DNA from: Marinomonas shanghaiensis
GTDB lineage: Bacteria > Pseudomonadota > Gammaproteobacteria > Pseudomonadales > Marinomonadaceae
Reading direction: 5' to 3'
Length of the DNA: 64,000 bases
Assembly: GCF_003259175.1 (NCBI RefSeq)
Contig: NZ_QGOK01000022.1
Span: 21,244-85,243, forward strand
This document shows, piece after piece, positions 63,960 through 64,000 of this stretch (the first letter of the stretch is position 1; every line of letters begins with the position of its first letter). The notes beneath the pieces are model-generated. The model was not told where the DNA came from. It did no database searches and saw only the letters and a list, made by a program, of their open reading frames with translations. The position numbers and the translations under genes are program-made.

Positions 63960-64000
63960 CTACTCGAAATCTAACTGAGGTAATGATAATACCCGCTGAA
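63960..64000 (-). CDS. 3' end of a gene extending beyond the window
   Basis: Minus-strand frame ending in TAG (63962-63960) with the last visible residues QRVLSLPQLDFE. Its similarity to the remnant in copy 1 (one conservative change, Ile to Phe, in twelve residues) indicates a coding 3' end under duplication. Only 12 codons are visible, so no product can be named. Confidence 0.5.
   Translation of the reverse strand, partial: QRVLSLPQLDFE

Larger units (their letters stand above)
63859..64000. repeat. near-tandem duplication, copy 2
   Basis: Second copy of 63661-63801; it reaches the end of the window, so the true repeat length may be greater. Confidence 0.88.

Overview
The window is chromosomal DNA of a marine-type gammaproteobacterium, most likely an Oceanospirillales member close to Marinomonas. 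The assignment rests on protein style and on gene orders shared with Pseudomonas-like genomes: dcd - apbC/mrp <> metG, then rnfABCDGE - nth, and argG - motY <> rnt. The genus is inferred; the class is well supported. No tRNA, rRNA, CRISPR array, prophage or transposase gene was seen.

Layout. 1-3 kb: the C-terminal part of a chemoreceptor, a small exported protein and a D-2-hydroxyacid dehydrogenase. 3-14 kb: a fatty-acid beta-oxidation island entirely on the minus strand (acyl-CoA dehydrogenase, SCP2-like protein, fadD, DUF2889 protein, enoyl-CoA hydratase, etfBA, fadBA). Together these genes activate fatty acids, carry out the oxidation cycle and pass electrons to ETF. 14-20 kb: a COG0523 metallochaperone GTPase, a DUF481 outer-membrane protein, a SpoU-type RNA methyltransferase, a TraB/GumN protein, a purine permease with a RutR-like palindrome in front, and a methyltransferase. 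20-25 kb: a complete Cpx envelope-stress module (cpxRA divergent from cpxP, with a perfect GTAAA-N5-GTAAA CpxR box), then small envelope proteins. 25-29 kb: ilvE, a PAS-GGDEF diguanylate cyclase, DUF1294, YebE-like and DUF1499 proteins.

29-32 kb is the accessory region. It holds a CcdA/CcdB toxin-antitoxin pair, three copies of a roughly 300-bp unexplained repeat (two direct, one inverted) capped by REP-like palindromes, and, between them, a single minus-strand gene with the anatomy of an integron gene cassette: its stop codon lies inside an attC-like palindrome and a second attC-like site lies just upstream. No integrase gene is present.

32-43 kb: conserved core (dcd, apbC, metG, the Rnf/Rsx electron-transport operon and nth). 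43-50 kb: an omega-type aminotransferase, a small PilZ-like protein, an RRM protein behind a terminator-like hairpin, a ribokinase/nucleoside hydrolase pair, argG and motY. 50-59.6 kb: rnt, a YbaN-like protein, a large AsmA/DUF748-type protein with an exact 42-residue tandem repeat, a YdcH-like protein, a Fur-boxed TonB siderophore receptor, and trhP with a YfhL-type ferredoxin. 59.7-64 kb: an orphan XRE antitoxin-like gene, trxC, two proteins of unknown function, and an azlCD exporter operon led by an XRE-cupin regulator with twin 16-bp palindromes at its promoter. The window ends in a roughly 140-bp near-tandem duplication that carries the 3' end of a minus-strand gene and a REP-like palindrome in each copy.
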